64,000 bases of DNA from Streptomyces toxytricini. GTDB lineage: Bacteria > Actinomycetota > Actinomycetes > Streptomycetales > Streptomycetaceae. The notes below the pieces were generated by a model. It did not search any database and had not been told where the DNA came from. It saw only the letters and a list, made by a program, of their open reading frames with translations. Location of the stretch: NCBI RefSeq assembly GCF_014649915.1, contig NZ_BMTY01000004.1:293927-357926 (forward strand), in the 5' to 3' direction. The translations under genes and the position numbers were made by a program. Shown here one piece after another: positions 31,501 through 40,248 of this stretch; positions within the stretch are counted from its first letter, which is position 1; each line of letters begins with the position of its first letter.

Positions 31501-33027
31501 ATGGCACGTGTCGCCGCCCGGCTCTCCGCCGACGGAGAGCAGAGCACCCACCCGGTCGACGAGGTGCTCCCCGTCCCCAAGCTCGCGCTGTACGGCTTCC
31601 AGCACGTGCTCGCCTTCTACGCCGGCGCAGTGATCGTCCCGATCATCGTCGGAGGCGCGCTCGGGCTGACCCCCGAACAACTCGTCTACCTGATCAACGC
31701 CGACCTCTTCACCTGCGGCATCGCCTCCATCATCCAGGCGTGGGGCATCGGCCGGATCGGCGCGCGCCTGCCGCTGATCCAGGGCGTCACCTTCACCGCC
31801 GTCTCCCCGATGATCGCGATAGGCCTCGGCGCAGGCGGCGGCACCGCCGCCCTCCTGGTCGTCTACGGCGCCGTCATCACCGCGGGCCTCGCCACGTTCG
31901 CGTTCGCCTGGCTGCCGGCCCGGGCGTTCCGCGCGGTCATGCGGCTCTTCCCGCCGGTCGTCACCGGCACCGTGATCACCGTGCTGGGCATCGTGCTGCT
32001 GCCGGTCGGCCTCAACGACGCCGCGGGCGGCCTCGGCAGCCCCGACTTCGGCGACCCGAAGCACTTCGCGTACGCCGGCGGCACCATGCTCTTCATCCTG
32101 CTGCTGATGAGGCTCGGCCGGCCCTTCCTCTCCTCGATCGCCATCCTGCTCGGCCTGGTGGGCGGGACGGCCGTCGCCTTCCTGCTCGGCGACGCCCGGT
32201 TCGACAGCGTCTCGAAGGCCGACTGGATCGGCGTGACGACGCCCTTCCACTTCGGTGCGCCGAAGTTCGAGTGGTTCCCGATCGTGCTGATGCTCATCGT
32301 CATGCTGATCACCATGGTCGAGACGACCGGTGACACGTACGCGGTCGGCGACATCGTCGGCAAGGACGTCGACAGCGAGACAGTGGCCCGCGCCCTGCGC
32401 GCCGACGGCGCCGCGACCGCGCTCGGCGGCGTCCTCAACTCCTTCCCGTACGTCGCGTTCGCCGAGAACGTCGGGCTCGTGCGGATGACGAAGGTCAAGA
32501 GCCGCTTCGTGGTCGTCGCAGCCGGCGTCTTCATGATCATCCTGGGTCTGCTGCCGAAGGCCGCCGCCGTCGTGGCCTCCGTGCCGCACGGCGTCCTCGG
32601 CGGCGCCGCGACCGTCATGTTCGCGATGGTCGCCCTCGCCGGCATCCAGACCCTCGCCAAGGTCGACCTGAAGGAGGAGAAGAACGCACTGGTCGTGGGC
32701 GTCTCCCTGGCCTTCGCGCTGCTGCCGGCCACCGTCCCGGTGCTGTTCAAAGAGCACATGGACGCCGACCTGTCCTCCCTCCTGAACAGCGGCGTGACGC
32801 TCGGCGCGACGGCCGCGATCGTGCTGAACGCGGTCTTCAACGGCCTCGGCAAGGACGGCGCGCACGCCGCCGGGGCTGTGACCGCGGTGCCCGCCCCGGC
32901 CGCGGCCCCGGCCGCCGCCCCGGTGCCCGTCCCGGCCCCCGCAGCCGCTCCCGGGGCCGGCCGGGACTCCGAGCCCGACCCGGAACCCGACGCCGACCCC
33001 GACGCCGAGCCGGCCCCCGCCCCCTGA
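31501..33027 (+). CDS. NCS2-family uracil/xanthine permease
   Basis: 508 residues. A nucleobase:cation symporter-2 membrane protein (12-14 segments) importing uracil, xanthine or similar bases. Motifs: [24 protein letters not shown] near the N-terminus, [13 protein letters not shown] and the substrate-region [15 protein letters not shown]...[16 protein letters not shown] (the conserved Glu and Asn of NCS2). Residues past ~455 form a low-complexity tail of Ala/Pro followed by (E/D)[13 protein letters not shown] repeats. The tail is cytoplasmic and unusual for the family. Uracil versus xanthine cannot be decided, although the E-T-T-G motif is shared by xanthine/urate carriers. Followed by a hairpin and recO. 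Confidence 0.9.
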   Translation: MARVAARLSADGEQSTHPVDEVLPVPKLALYGFQHVLAFYAGAVIVPIIVGGALGLTPEQLVYLINADLFTCGIASIIQAWGIGRIGARLPLIQGVTFTAVSPMIAIGLGAGGGTAALLVVYGAVITAGLATFAFAWLPARAFRAVMRLFPPVVTGTVITVLGIVLLPVGLNDAAGGLGSPDFGDPKHFAYAGGTMLFILLLMRLGRPFLSSIAILLGLVGGTAVAFLLGDARFDSVSKADWIGVTTPFHFGAPKFEWFPIVLMLIVMLITMVETTGDTYAVGDIVGKDVDSETVARALRADGAATALGGVLNSFPYVAFAENVGLVRMTKVKSRFVVVAAGVFMIILGLLPKAAAVVASVPHGVLGGAATVMFAMVALAGIQTLAKVDLKEEKNALVVGVSLAFALLPATVPVLFKEHMDADLSSLLNSGVTLGATAAIVLNAVFNGLGKDGAHAAGAVTAVPAPAAAPAAAPVPVPAPAAAPGAGRDSEPDPEPDADPDAEPAPAP

Positions 33028-33036
33028 CCCAGGGCC

Positions 33037-33084
33037 GCAGCGGCCCCCAGCCCCCGGACCGGCTCCGGGGCGGGGGGCCGCTGC
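33037..33084 (+). terminator. Hairpin terminator between permease and recO
   Basis: GCAGCGGCCCCC (33037-33048) pairs with GGGGGCCGCTGC (33073-33084) around a G/C-rich loop, 10 bp after the permease stop. Confidence 0.6.
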
Positions 33085-33111
33085 CGCACCCGTACAGGCG
33101 ACAATGGGCGC

Positions 33112-33858
33112 ATGAGTCTGTTCCGCGACGACGGCATCGTGCTGCGCACCCAGAAGCTCGGCGAGGCGGACCGCATCATCACGCTGCTGACCCGCGGCCA
33201 CGGACGGGTGCGGGCCGTCGCCCGCGGTGTACGCCGCACCAAGTCGAAGTTCGGCGCCGGGCTGGAGCCCTTCTCCCACGCCGACGTCCAGTTCTTCGCC
33301 CGCGGCAGCGATCTCGTGGGCCGCAGCCTGCCGCTCTGCACGCAGACCGAGATCATCTCCCCGTACGGCAACGGCATCGTCACCGACTACGCCCGCTACA
33401 CCGCCGGCACCGCGATGCTGGAGACCGCCGAGCGGTTCACCGAGAACGAGGGCGAGCCCGCCGTCCAGCAGTACCTGCTGCTCATCGGCGCCCTGCGAAC
33501 CCTCTCCCGCGGCGAGCACGAGCCGAACCTCATCCTCGACGCCTTCCTGCTGCGCTCCCTCGCCGTGAACGGCTACGCGCCCAGCTTCGAGGACTGCGCG
33601 AAGTGCGGCATCCACGGCCCGAACCGGCACTTCTCCGTGGCCGCCGGCGGAGTCGTCTGCGGCGACTGCCGGGTCGGCGGCAGCGTCGTACCCTCATCGG
33701 AGGCCATCGCCCTGCTCAGTGCACTGCTGACGGGCGACTGGGGGTACGCCGACGCGTGCGAGGCACGCCACGTGCGGGAGGGCAGCGGGCTCGTCTCGGC
33801 CTATTTGCACTGGCATCTGGAGCGCGGGCTACGCTCGCTGCGTTACGTCGAGAAATAG
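33112..33858 (+). CDS. recO: DNA repair protein RecO
   Basis: 248 residues. RecO anneals single strands and loads RecA with RecR in recombination repair. The N-terminal OB-fold begins [27 protein letters not shown], with [18 protein letters not shown]-terminal zinc finger uses C162-x2-C165 and C183-x2-C186. Length is normal. It begins after a terminator and is followed 11 bp later by uppS, so these two form an operon. The recO-uppS order is common in actinobacteria and matches era upstream elsewhere in this neighbourhood. Confidence 0.95.
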   Translation: MSLFRDDGIVLRTQKLGEADRIITLLTRGHGRVRAVARGVRRTKSKFGAGLEPFSHADVQFFARGSDLVGRSLPLCTQTEIISPYGNGIVTDYARYTAGTAMLETAERFTENEGEPAVQQYLLLIGALRTLSRGEHEPNLILDAFLLRSLAVNGYAPSFEDCAKCGIHGPNRHFSVAAGGVVCGDCRVGGSVVPSSEAIALLSALLTGDWGYADACEARHVREGSGLVSAYLHWHLERGLRSLRYVEK

Positions 33859-33869
33859 GAGCTGGGCAC

Positions 33870-34697
33870 ATGGCACGACGCGGGATTCTGGGACGCTCTC
33901 GCCGCGAGTACAAGGTTCCGGAGCCGCACCCGTCCGGTGCGCGCCCGCCGAAGATCCCCGGCGAGCTGGTCCCCAACCACGTCGCGATCGTCATGGACGG
34001 CAACGGCCGCTGGGCCAAGGAGCGCGGGCTGCCCCGCACCGAAGGCCACAAGGTCGGCGAGGGCGTCGTCCTCGACGTCCTCAAGGGCTGCATCGAGATG
34101 GGCGTCAAGAACCTCTCGCTGTACGCCTTCTCGACGGAGAACTGGAAGCGCTCCCCGGACGAGGTCCGCTTCCTGATGAACTTCAACCGCGACGTCATCC
34201 GCCGCCGCCGCGACGAGATGGACGAGCTGGGCATCCGCATCCGCTGGGTCGGCCGCATGCCGAAGATGTGGAAGTCCGTCGTCCAAGAGCTCCAGGTGGC
34301 CCAGGAGCAGACCGTCGACAACGACAAGATGACGCTGTACTTCTGCGTCAACTACGGCGGCCGCGCGGAGATCGCCGACGCTGCGCAGGCCATAGCGCGG
34401 GACGTGGCCGCGGGGAAGCTGGACCCGTCGAAGGTCAACGAGAAGACCTTCGCGAAGTACATCTACTACCCGGACATGCCGGACGTCGACCTGTTCCTGC
34501 GCCCCAGCGGCGAGCAGCGCACCTCGAACTACCTGCTCTGGCAGAGCGCGTACGCCGAGATGGTCTTCCAGGACGTGCTGTGGCCGGACTTCGACCGCCG
34601 CAACCTGTGGCAGGCCTGCCTGGAGTACGCCCAGCGCGACCGCCGCTTCGGCGGGGCCGTCCCGAACCAGGTGGAGCCGGGCGGCGCCGCCGGCTGA
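33870..34697 (+). CDS. uppS: Polyprenyl (isoprenyl) diphosphate synthase, UppS family
   Basis: 275 residues. A cis-prenyltransferase that extends farnesyl diphosphate with IPP to make the undecaprenyl/decaprenyl carrier for cell-wall synthesis. M42-DGNGRW48 with the catalytic Asp43, [15 protein letters not shown], the conserved aromatic [11 protein letters not shown]..., and the C-terminal [30 protein letters not shown] are characteristic. Streptomycetes often carry more than one such gene, so the chain length is not certain. ATG 33870 ([14 protein letters not shown]); the ~30-residue basic N-terminal extension is common in actinobacteria. A perfect hairpin follows before zur. Confidence 0.94.
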   Translation: MARRGILGRSRREYKVPEPHPSGARPPKIPGELVPNHVAIVMDGNGRWAKERGLPRTEGHKVGEGVVLDVLKGCIEMGVKNLSLYAFSTENWKRSPDEVRFLMNFNRDVIRRRRDEMDELGIRIRWVGRMPKMWKSVVQELQVAQEQTVDNDKMTLYFCVNYGGRAEIADAAQAIARDVAAGKLDPSKVNEKTFAKYIYYPDMPDVDLFLRPSGEQRTSNYLLWQSAYAEMVFQDVLWPDFDRRNLWQACLEYAQRDRRFGGAVPNQVEPGGAAG

Positions 34698-34706
34698 CGG
34701 GCCGCG

Positions 34707-34760
34707 CACACGGCGGAGGGCCCGCGCCCGGGTTTCCCGGGGCGGGCCCTCCGCCGTGTG
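34707..34760. terminator. Bidirectional terminator between uppS and zur
   Basis: CACACGGCGGAGGGCCCGC (34707-34725) pairs perfectly with GCGGGCCCTCCGCCGTGTG (34742-34760). Being symmetrical and lying between convergent genes, it may stop both. Confidence 0.85.
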
Positions 34761-34817
34761 CCGTGAAGTCGTCCTGATCGCTTCGGTCCGCGGCCGGAAT
34801 GCGGCCCGGGCCTGCGC

Positions 34818-35252
34818 TCAGGAGGCGGCCGCGGCCGCGCAGTCGGCGCAGGTGCCGAAGACCTCGACGGTGTGGGCGACGTTCACGAAGCCGTGCTCGG
34901 CCGCGATCGACTCGGCCCACTTCTCGACGGCCGGGCCCTCCACCTCGACGGCCTTGCCGCAGCCGCGGCACACCAGGTGGTGGTGGTGGTCCCCGGTGGA
35001 GCAGCGCCGGTAGACGGACTCGCCGTCGCTGGTGCGCAGCACGTCGACCTCGCCGGCGTCCGCCAGGGACTGGAGGGTGCGGTAGACGGTGGTCAGGCCC
35101 ACGGAGTCGCCGCGGTGCCGGAGCATGTCGTGCAGCTCCTGGGCGCTGCGGAACTCGTCCACCTCGTCCAGCGCGGCCGCCACCGCTGCCCGCTGCCGGG
35201 TGGATCGCCCTCGTACTGGCGCGGTATTCGTCTCGCCAGGCGCAGTCGCCAC
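34818..35252 (-). CDS. zur: Fur-family zinc uptake regulator (Zur)
   Basis: 144 residues from GTG 35252, chosen because GAGGAGGA lies just before it on the minus strand (an ATG at 35282 is upstream). The N-terminal winged helix (RSTRQRAAVAAALDEVDEFRSAQELHDML, GLTTVYRTLQSLADAGEVDVL) binds DNA. HHHH in STGDHHHHLVCRGCGK supplies metal ligands, and two CxxC motifs (CRGC, CADC) form the structural zinc site. The gene sits 52 bp after znuB on the same strand. That makes Zur the natural choice over Fur/DmdR or peroxide regulators, and suggests an autoregulated zinc operon. Confidence 0.9.
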   Translation of the reverse strand: MATAPGETNTAPVRGRSTRQRAAVAAALDEVDEFRSAQELHDMLRHRGDSVGLTTVYRTLQSLADAGEVDVLRTSDGESVYRRCSTGDHHHHLVCRGCGKAVEVEGPAVEKWAESIAAEHGFVNVAHTVEVFGTCADCAAAAAS

Positions 35253-35304
35253 CGGTTCCTCCTCGTATCGGCCTCGGCCCAATTGTGCCAGGCGGCCGCC
35301 GTTC

Positions 35305-36171
35305 CTAGACCTTCACGTCGTCGCGCGTACAGACCTCTTCCGCGGCGCGGGCCGCCTCGGCCCGGCGGCGGGCCAGCGGCGCCGACAGCGCCGTGAGGAC
35401 CGTGAAGACGGCGATGGCCAGGAGCACGATGGTGGCGCCGGAGGGGGCGTCGATGTAGTACGTGGCCACGGTCCCGGAGAGCGAGACGAGGACGCCGATG
35501 CCCATCGCGACCGCCAGGGTGGCGGCGAACCCGCGGGTGACGCGCTGGGCCGCGGCGACGGGGATCACCATCATGGCGCTGACGAGCAGCAGGCCGACGA
35601 TGCGCATGGCGACGGTCACCGTGACGGCCGCGGTGACCGCGAGCAGCAGGTTGAGCAGGCGCACGGGCAGGCCGGTGACCCGTGCGAACTCCTCGTCCTG
35701 GCATACGGCGAACAGCTGCCGCCGCAGGCCCAGCGTCACGGCGAGCACGAACGCGGCGAGGACGACGACGGCGGTGATGTCCTCGGCCGACACGGTGGTG
35801 ATCGAGCCGAACAGGTAGCTGGTCAGGTTGCTGGTGGAGCCGCCCGGCGCCAGGTTGATGATCATGACGCCGCCGGCCAGGCCGCCGTAGAAGAGCATCG
35901 CCAGGGCGATGTCGCCGCTGGTCCGGCCGCGCGAGCGGATGAGCTCCATGCCGACCGCGCCGAGGACCGCGACCAGGGTCGCGAGCCAGACCGGGCTGGC
36001 GTTCAGCAGGAAGCCGAGCGCGACGCCCGTCAGTGCCACGTGGCCGATGCCGTCGCCCATGACCGCCTGGCGGCGCTGGACGAGGTACGTGCCGATGGCG
36101 GGGGCGGTCAGGCCCACCAGGACGGCGGCGAGCAGGGCCCGCTGCATGAAGGCGTAGTTCAGGAGGTCCAT
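35305..36171 (-). CDS. znuB: Zinc ABC transporter permease
   Basis: 288 residues with about seven to nine membrane spans. MDLLNYAFMQRALLAAVLVGLTAPAIGTYLVQRRQAVMGDGIGHVALTGVALGF is the ZnuB/TroCD family (ABC-3) signature, with the cytoplasmic coupling segment AVMGDGIGHVALTGVALG and GLPVRLLNLLLAVTAAVTVTVAMRIVGLLLVSAMMVIPVAAA. Its ATG overlaps the znuC stop (ATGA). With the His-rich binding protein and ATPase next to it the metal is probably zinc, although Mn2+ importers share this family. Confidence 0.92.
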   Translation of the reverse strand: MDLLNYAFMQRALLAAVLVGLTAPAIGTYLVQRRQAVMGDGIGHVALTGVALGFLLNASPVWLATLVAVLGAVGMELIRSRGRTSGDIALAMLFYGGLAGGVMIINLAPGGSTSNLTSYLFGSITTVSAEDITAVVVLAAFVLAVTLGLRRQLFAVCQDEEFARVTGLPVRLLNLLLAVTAAVTVTVAMRIVGLLLVSAMMVIPVAAAQRVTRGFAATLAVAMGIGVLVSLSGTVATYYIDAPSGATIVLLAIAVFTVLTALSAPLARRRAEAARAAEEVCTRDDVKV

Positions 36172-36986
36172 CAGCTCAGCAGTCCGGTCCGCAGGGGTTC
36201 GGCGTCGTGCGCCGCGTGGGGGTGTACGTGGTCGTGGCCGGGCAGGGCGTGCTGGCCCACGGCCTCCGGGGGCGCGCCGTCGTGGACGACGCAGCCGTCG
36301 CGCAGGACGACCGCGCGGTCGATCAGCGGCTCCAGCGGGCCGAGCTCGTGCAGGACGAGCAGGACGGTCGCGCCGGCGGCGACCTGCTCGCGGACGGCGT
36401 TCGCGAGGACCTCCTGGTTGGCGAGGTCCACGCCGGCCATCGGCTCGTCCATGATCAGCAGCTCGGGCTCGGCGGCCAGGGCGCGGGCGATCAGGACGCG
36501 CTGGTGCTGGCCGCCGGAGAGGGCGCCCACGGACGCGTCGGCGTACCCCTCCATGTCGACCAGGGCCAGGGCGCGCCCGACCGCGGCCTTGTCGGCCTTG
36601 CGCAGGACGCCGAAGCGGGTGCGGGCGAGCCGGCCCGCGGAGACGACCTCGCGCACCGTCGCCGGGACGCCGCTCGCCGCGGTGGTGCGCTGGGGCACGT
36701 ACCCGATGCGCGACCAGTCGCGGAAGCGCCGGAAGGGCGTGCCGAACAGCGACAGCTCGCCGCCCGACAGGGGGACCTGGCCGACGACGGCGCGCACGGC
36801 CGTCGACTTCCCGGAGCCGTTGGCGCCGAGCAGGGCGACGACCTCGCCGCGGCGCACCGCCAGGTCGACGCCGCGCAGGACGGGGCGCGAGCCGAGCGAG
36901 GCGACTGCGCCGCGCAGGGAGATGACCGGCTGCTCGGCCGGCTCCGCGGGCTTGGACTCCATGGGGGGCGCCTCCGTCGACGTCAT
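36171..36986 (-). CDS. znuC: Zinc ABC transporter ATP-binding protein
   Basis: 271 residues starting MTSTEAPPMESKPAEPAEQ. ATPase motifs: Walker A LLGANGSGKST, Q-loop IGYVPQRT, signature LSGGQHQRV, Walker B LLIMDEPMAGVD and a switch His region VLHELGPLEPL. The C-terminus is rich in His (LPGHDHVHPHAAHDAEP), which could contribute metal binding. It overlaps both neighbours by one to four bases and is in the operon znuA-znuC-znuB-zur. Confidence 0.93.
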   Translation of the reverse strand: MTSTEAPPMESKPAEPAEQPVISLRGAVASLGSRPVLRGVDLAVRRGEVVALLGANGSGKSTAVRAVVGQVPLSGGELSLFGTPFRRFRDWSRIGYVPQRTTAASGVPATVREVVSAGRLARTRFGVLRKADKAAVGRALALVDMEGYADASVGALSGGQHQRVLIARALAAEPELLIMDEPMAGVDLANQEVLANAVREQVAAGATVLLVLHELGPLEPLIDRAVVLRDGCVVHDGAPPEAVGQHALPGHDHVHPHAAHDAEPLRTGLLS

Positions 36987-38002
36987 CACTTGGCCCCGAG
37001 GGCCTTCTGGAGGTTCTTCAGGTTGGACCGCATGACCTCGAAGTAGTCAGCGCCCTGGGACTTGTCGGTGATTCCCTCGAGCGGGTCGAGGACGTCGGTC
37101 TTCAGGCCGGAGTCGGCGGCGAGGGACTTGGCGGTCTTGTCGCTGGCGAGGGTCTCGAAGAACACCGTGGTGACGTTCTCCTTCTTCGCGCGCTCCTGGA
37201 GTTCCTTCATCCGGGCCGGGCTGGGCTCGGACTCGGGGTCGACGCCGGAGATGCCCTCCTGGTCGAGGCCGTAGCGCTCGGCGAGGTAGCCGAAGGCGGC
37301 GTGGGTGGTGATGAAGGTCCGGGTGGCGGTGTTCTTCAGGCCGTCCTTGAACTCCGTGTCGAGGGCCGTCAGTTTGCCGACCAGCTCGTCGGTGTTCTTG
37401 CGGTAGTCGGCCGCGTGGCCGGGGTCCGCCTTCTCCAGTGCCGCGCCGACGCCCTTGGCGATCTCGGCGTACTTGGACGGGTCGAGCCAGACGTGCGGGT
37501 CGCCGCCGGCCTCGCCGTGGCTGTGGCCGTCGCCCTCGGAGTGGCCGGCTTCCTCGGAGTGGCCCGCCTCCTCGGAGTGGCCCGCCTCCTCGCCGTGCGC
37601 GCCCTCGTGGTCGTGGCCGCCGGGGCCGTGGGCGTCGAGCTTGGTGAGGGTCGCGGCGTCGACGGTGTTCTTCACGCCGGCCTGGGCGACGGCCTCGTCG
37701 ACGGCGGGCTGGAGGCCCTTGAGGTAGAGGACGACGTCCGACTCCCCGAGCTGCGCGGTCTGCTTGGGGGTGATCTCCAGGTCGTGCGGCTCGACGCCCG
37801 GCTTGGTGAGGGAGGCGACCTGGACGCGGTCCCCGCCTATCTGCTCGGCGAGGAACTGCATGGGGTAGAACGACGCCGTCACGGCGAGCCGGCCGTCCGC
37901 GGCGCCGGCGGAGGGGGTGCCGGAGCAGGCGGTCAGGGCCGGGGCGGCGAGCGCGAGGGCCCCGGCGAGGGCGGCGGTGGGTATGAGGCGGCGTACGTTC
38001 AT
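36986..38002 (-). CDS. znuA: Zinc ABC transporter substrate-binding lipoprotein
   Basis: 338 residues. N-terminal MNVRRLIPTAALAGALALAAPALTACSGTPS is a lipoprotein signal with a cleavage Cys in LTAC. ZnuA-type metal site: LTKPGVEPHDLEITPKQTAQL (first His), then a His-rich Asp/Glu/His loop (~136-178, HDHEGAHGEEAGHSEEAGHS...) between the lobes, GDPHVWLDPSKYAEIA (His), TFITTHAAFGYLAERYGL (His) and FFETLASDKTAKSLA (Asp/Glu). The loop contains an internal tandem repeat. The start is uncertain: several ATGs (38002, 38011, 38020) lie close together and none has a clear RBS; 38002 is used. Predicted Zur sites overlap the start. Confidence 0.92.
   Translation of the reverse strand: MNVRRLIPTAALAGALALAAPALTACSGTPSAGAADGRLAVTASFYPMQFLAEQIGGDRVQVASLTKPGVEPHDLEITPKQTAQLGESDVVLYLKGLQPAVDEAVAQAGVKNTVDAATLTKLDAHGPGGHDHEGAHGEEAGHSEEAGHSEEAGHSEGDGHSHGEAGGDPHVWLDPSKYAEIAKGVGAALEKADPGHAADYRKNTDELVGKLTALDTEFKDGLKNTATRTFITTHAAFGYLAERYGLDQEGISGVDPESEPSPARMKELQERAKKENVTTVFFETLASDKTAKSLAADSGLKTDVLDPLEGITDKSQGADYFEVMRSNLKNLQKALGAK
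37534..37587. repeat. 18-bp tandem repeat in znuA His-rich loop
   Basis: Three copies of an 18-bp unit (CCTCGGAGTGGCCNGCNT at 37534, 37552 and 37570) encode repeated HSEEAG segments. A fourth diverged copy follows at 37588. Confidence 0.85.
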
Positions 38003-38038
38003 GACATCCATTTTCATCAAATATGGAAACCGTTGTCA
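38002..38038. promoter_or_regulatory. Candidate paired Zur operators at znuA start
   Basis: Two 7-1-7 near-palindromes: TGGAAACCGTTGTCA (38024-38038) and TGACATCCATTTTCA (38002-38016, reading TGAAAATGGATGTCA on the minus strand). Both resemble the actinobacterial Zur box (TGAAAATGATTTTCA). The second overlaps the znuA ATG. The glyS start lies divergently ~120 bp away. Inferred from similarity and position. Confidence 0.5.
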
Positions 38039-38156
38039 AAAAGCCCAGGCCGCGGCCCCGCGGGGGCACCATGGAAGGGGAACCGATTTGATGGAGGGGG
38101 TGCGGGCGCCGGTAACCTGAGGCATTCGCGTTCGTCCTCGTAATGAAGAGAGCACC

Positions 38157-39539
38157 GTGGCCGCCGACAAGATCGAAACCATCGTCAGCCTGAGCAAGCG
38201 CCGTGGCTTCGTTTACCCGTGCAGTGAGATCTACGGCGGCTCCCGGGCTGCCTGGGACTACGGTCCGCTGGGTGTCGAGCTCAAGGAGAACATCAAGCGC
38301 CAGTGGTGGAAGGCGATGGTGACCGGGCGTGAGGACATCGTCGGCCTCGACTCGTCCGTGATCCTGGCTCCCGAGGTCTGGGTGGCCTCGGGCCACGTCG
38401 CGACGTTCTCCGACCCGCTCACCGAGTGCACCGCCTGCCACAAGCGCCACCGCGCCGACCACCTGGAGGAGGCGTACGAGGCCAAGCACGGCCGCCTCCC
38501 GGAGAACGGCCTGGCCGACGTGAACTGCCCCCACTGCGGCGTGAAGGGCCAGTTCACCGAGCCGAAGCAGTTCTCCGGCATGCTGGAGACCCACCTCGGC
38601 CCGACCCAGGACACCGGCTCCAAGGCGTACCTGCGCCCCGAGACCGCCCAGGGCATCTTCACCAACTTCGCCCTGGTGCAGACCTCCTCGCGCAAGAAGC
38701 CGCCCTTCGGCATCGCGCAGATGGGCAAGTCGTTCCGCAACGAGATCACGCCCGGCAACTTCATCTTCCGCACCCGCGAGTTCGAGCAGATGGAGATGGA
38801 GTTCTTCGTCAAGCCGGGCGAGGACGAGCAGTGGCAGGAGTACTGGATGCAGGAGCGGTGGAACTGGTACCGCGGCCTCGGCATCCGCGAGGAGAACATC
38901 CGCTGGTACGAGCACCCGAAGGAGAAGCTGTCCCACTACTCGAAGCGCACCGCCGACATCGAGTACCGCTTCAACTTCGGCGGCAGCGAGTTCTCCGAGC
39001 TGGAGGGCATCGCCAACCGCACGGACTACGACCTCAAGGCCCACTCCGCCGCCTCCGGCCAGGACCTCACCTTCTTCGACCAGGAGGCCGGTGAGCGCTA
39101 CACCCCGTACGTCATCGAGCCCGCGGCCGGCGTGAACCGCGCCATGCTCGCCTTCATGCTCGACGCGTACAACGAGGACGAGGCCCCGAACGCCAAGGGC
39201 GTCATGGAGAAGCGCACCGTGATGCGCCTCGACCCGCGCCTGGCCCCGGTCAAGGTCGCCGTCCTGCCGCTGTCCCGCAACGCGCAGCTGTCGCCGAAGG
39301 CCAAGGGCCTCGCCGCCGACCTGCGCAAGAACTGGAACATCGAGTTCGACGACGCGGGCGCCATCGGCCGCCGCTACCGCCGCCAGGACGAGATCGGCAC
39401 GCCGTTCTGCGTCACCGTCGACTTCGACACCCTCGACGACAACGCGGTGACCGTCCGCGAGCGCGACACCATGAAGCAGGAGCGCGTCTCCCTGGACCAG
39501 ATCCAGACGTACCTGGCCACCCGCCTCCTGGGCTGCTAG
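38157..39539 (+). CDS. glyS: Glycyl-tRNA synthetase
   Basis: 460 residues, GTG start ([28 protein letters not shown]). The single-chain alpha2-type enzyme attaches glycine to tRNA-Gly. Class II motifs are present: [16 protein letters not shown], motif 2 [28 protein letters not shown] and motif 3 region [16 protein letters not shown], with a zinc-binding insert CTACHKRH...CPHC. The C-terminal anticodon-binding domain ([21 protein letters not shown]...) is complete. Divergent from znuA; a hairpin follows. Confidence 0.97.
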   Translation: MAADKIETIVSLSKRRGFVYPCSEIYGGSRAAWDYGPLGVELKENIKRQWWKAMVTGREDIVGLDSSVILAPEVWVASGHVATFSDPLTECTACHKRHRADHLEEAYEAKHGRLPENGLADVNCPHCGVKGQFTEPKQFSGMLETHLGPTQDTGSKAYLRPETAQGIFTNFALVQTSSRKKPPFGIAQMGKSFRNEITPGNFIFRTREFEQMEMEFFVKPGEDEQWQEYWMQERWNWYRGLGIREENIRWYEHPKEKLSHYSKRTADIEYRFNFGGSEFSELEGIANRTDYDLKAHSAASGQDLTFFDQEAGERYTPYVIEPAAGVNRAMLAFMLDAYNEDEAPNAKGVMEKRTVMRLDPRLAPVKVAVLPLSRNAQLSPKAKGLAADLRKNWNIEFDDAGAIGRRYRRQDEIGTPFCVTVDFDTLDDNAVTVRERDTMKQERVSLDQIQTYLATRLLGC

Positions 39540-39557
39540 GTCCTGCCGGTACGACGA

Positions 39558-39586
39558 CGGCCCGGTGCGCCCAGCGCACCGGGCCG
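39558..39586. terminator. Hairpin terminator between glyS and tetR
   Basis: CGGCCCGGTGCGC (39558-39570) pairs with GCGCACCGGGCCG (39574-39586), 18 bp after glyS. It can serve both convergent genes. Confidence 0.75.
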
Positions 39587-39633
39587 CTGCCGTTCCCGCC
39601 CGGCGGAGCCGGCGCCTGTGTCGGGGGGCTGCG

Positions 39634-40227
39634 TCAGGCGCGCAGGCCGCGGATCACCAGGGACGTGACCGCCTCGAACTCGCGCGTGATCGTCGGGGAG
39701 GTCCACTCGGCCGCGTACTGCGGGTCGTGGAAGCGGCCGGTGGCGTCGAACACGGCGCGGGCCGCGGCCGGCACGTCCGGCACGTCGAGCGAGCCCGCCT
39801 CCACTCCCTCGGCGATGATCCGCCCCAACTGCTCGACCAGCTCGGCCAGGTGCGACTCCACCACCCCGCTGTTCTCGGCGAGCAGCACCGTGTACGTCGC
39901 GAACAGCTCCGGATCGTCGCCCGCCTTGTGGCGCTTGGCGTCGAACAGCGCCTCCAGCCAGGCTTCCAGCTTGGAGGGAGCACTCCCCGCACCGTCCGAG
40001 GCGATCTCCTCCAGGCGCCCGACCGTCTTGCCGAGCCAGCGCTGGGTCACGGCCTCGCGCAGCGCGGCCTTGGACGGGAAGTGCCGGTACACGCTGCCGT
40101 GGCTGACGCCCAGGGCCCGCGCCACGTCGACCACGGTCGCCTTGGCCGGGCCGTAGCGGCGCAGCACCTCCTCGGTGGTCTCCAGGATGCGCTCGGGGGT
40201 CAGGGGCTCGGCGGCAGCGGGTGACAT
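39634..40227 (-). CDS. TetR-family transcriptional regulator
   Basis: 197 residues. N-terminal HTH: LTPERILETTEEVLRRYGPAKATVVDVARALGVSHGSVYRHFPSKAALREAV. The C-terminal ligand domain resembles TetR_C-type (AWLEALFDAKRHKAGDDPELFATYTVLLAEN). It begins 21 bp after the aldo/keto reductase on the same strand, so the two are co-transcribed from a promoter holding a perfect palindrome (41381-41410). It likely represses its own operon in response to a ligand. The ligand is not known. Confidence 0.9.
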   Translation of the reverse strand: MSPAAAEPLTPERILETTEEVLRRYGPAKATVVDVARALGVSHGSVYRHFPSKAALREAVTQRWLGKTVGRLEEIASDGAGSAPSKLEAWLEALFDAKRHKAGDDPELFATYTVLLAENSGVVESHLAELVEQLGRIIAEGVEAGSLDVPDVPAAARAVFDATGRFHDPQYAAEWTSPTITREFEAVTSLVIRGLRA

Positions 40228-40248
40228 GGGTACGACCGTACCGCCGAC

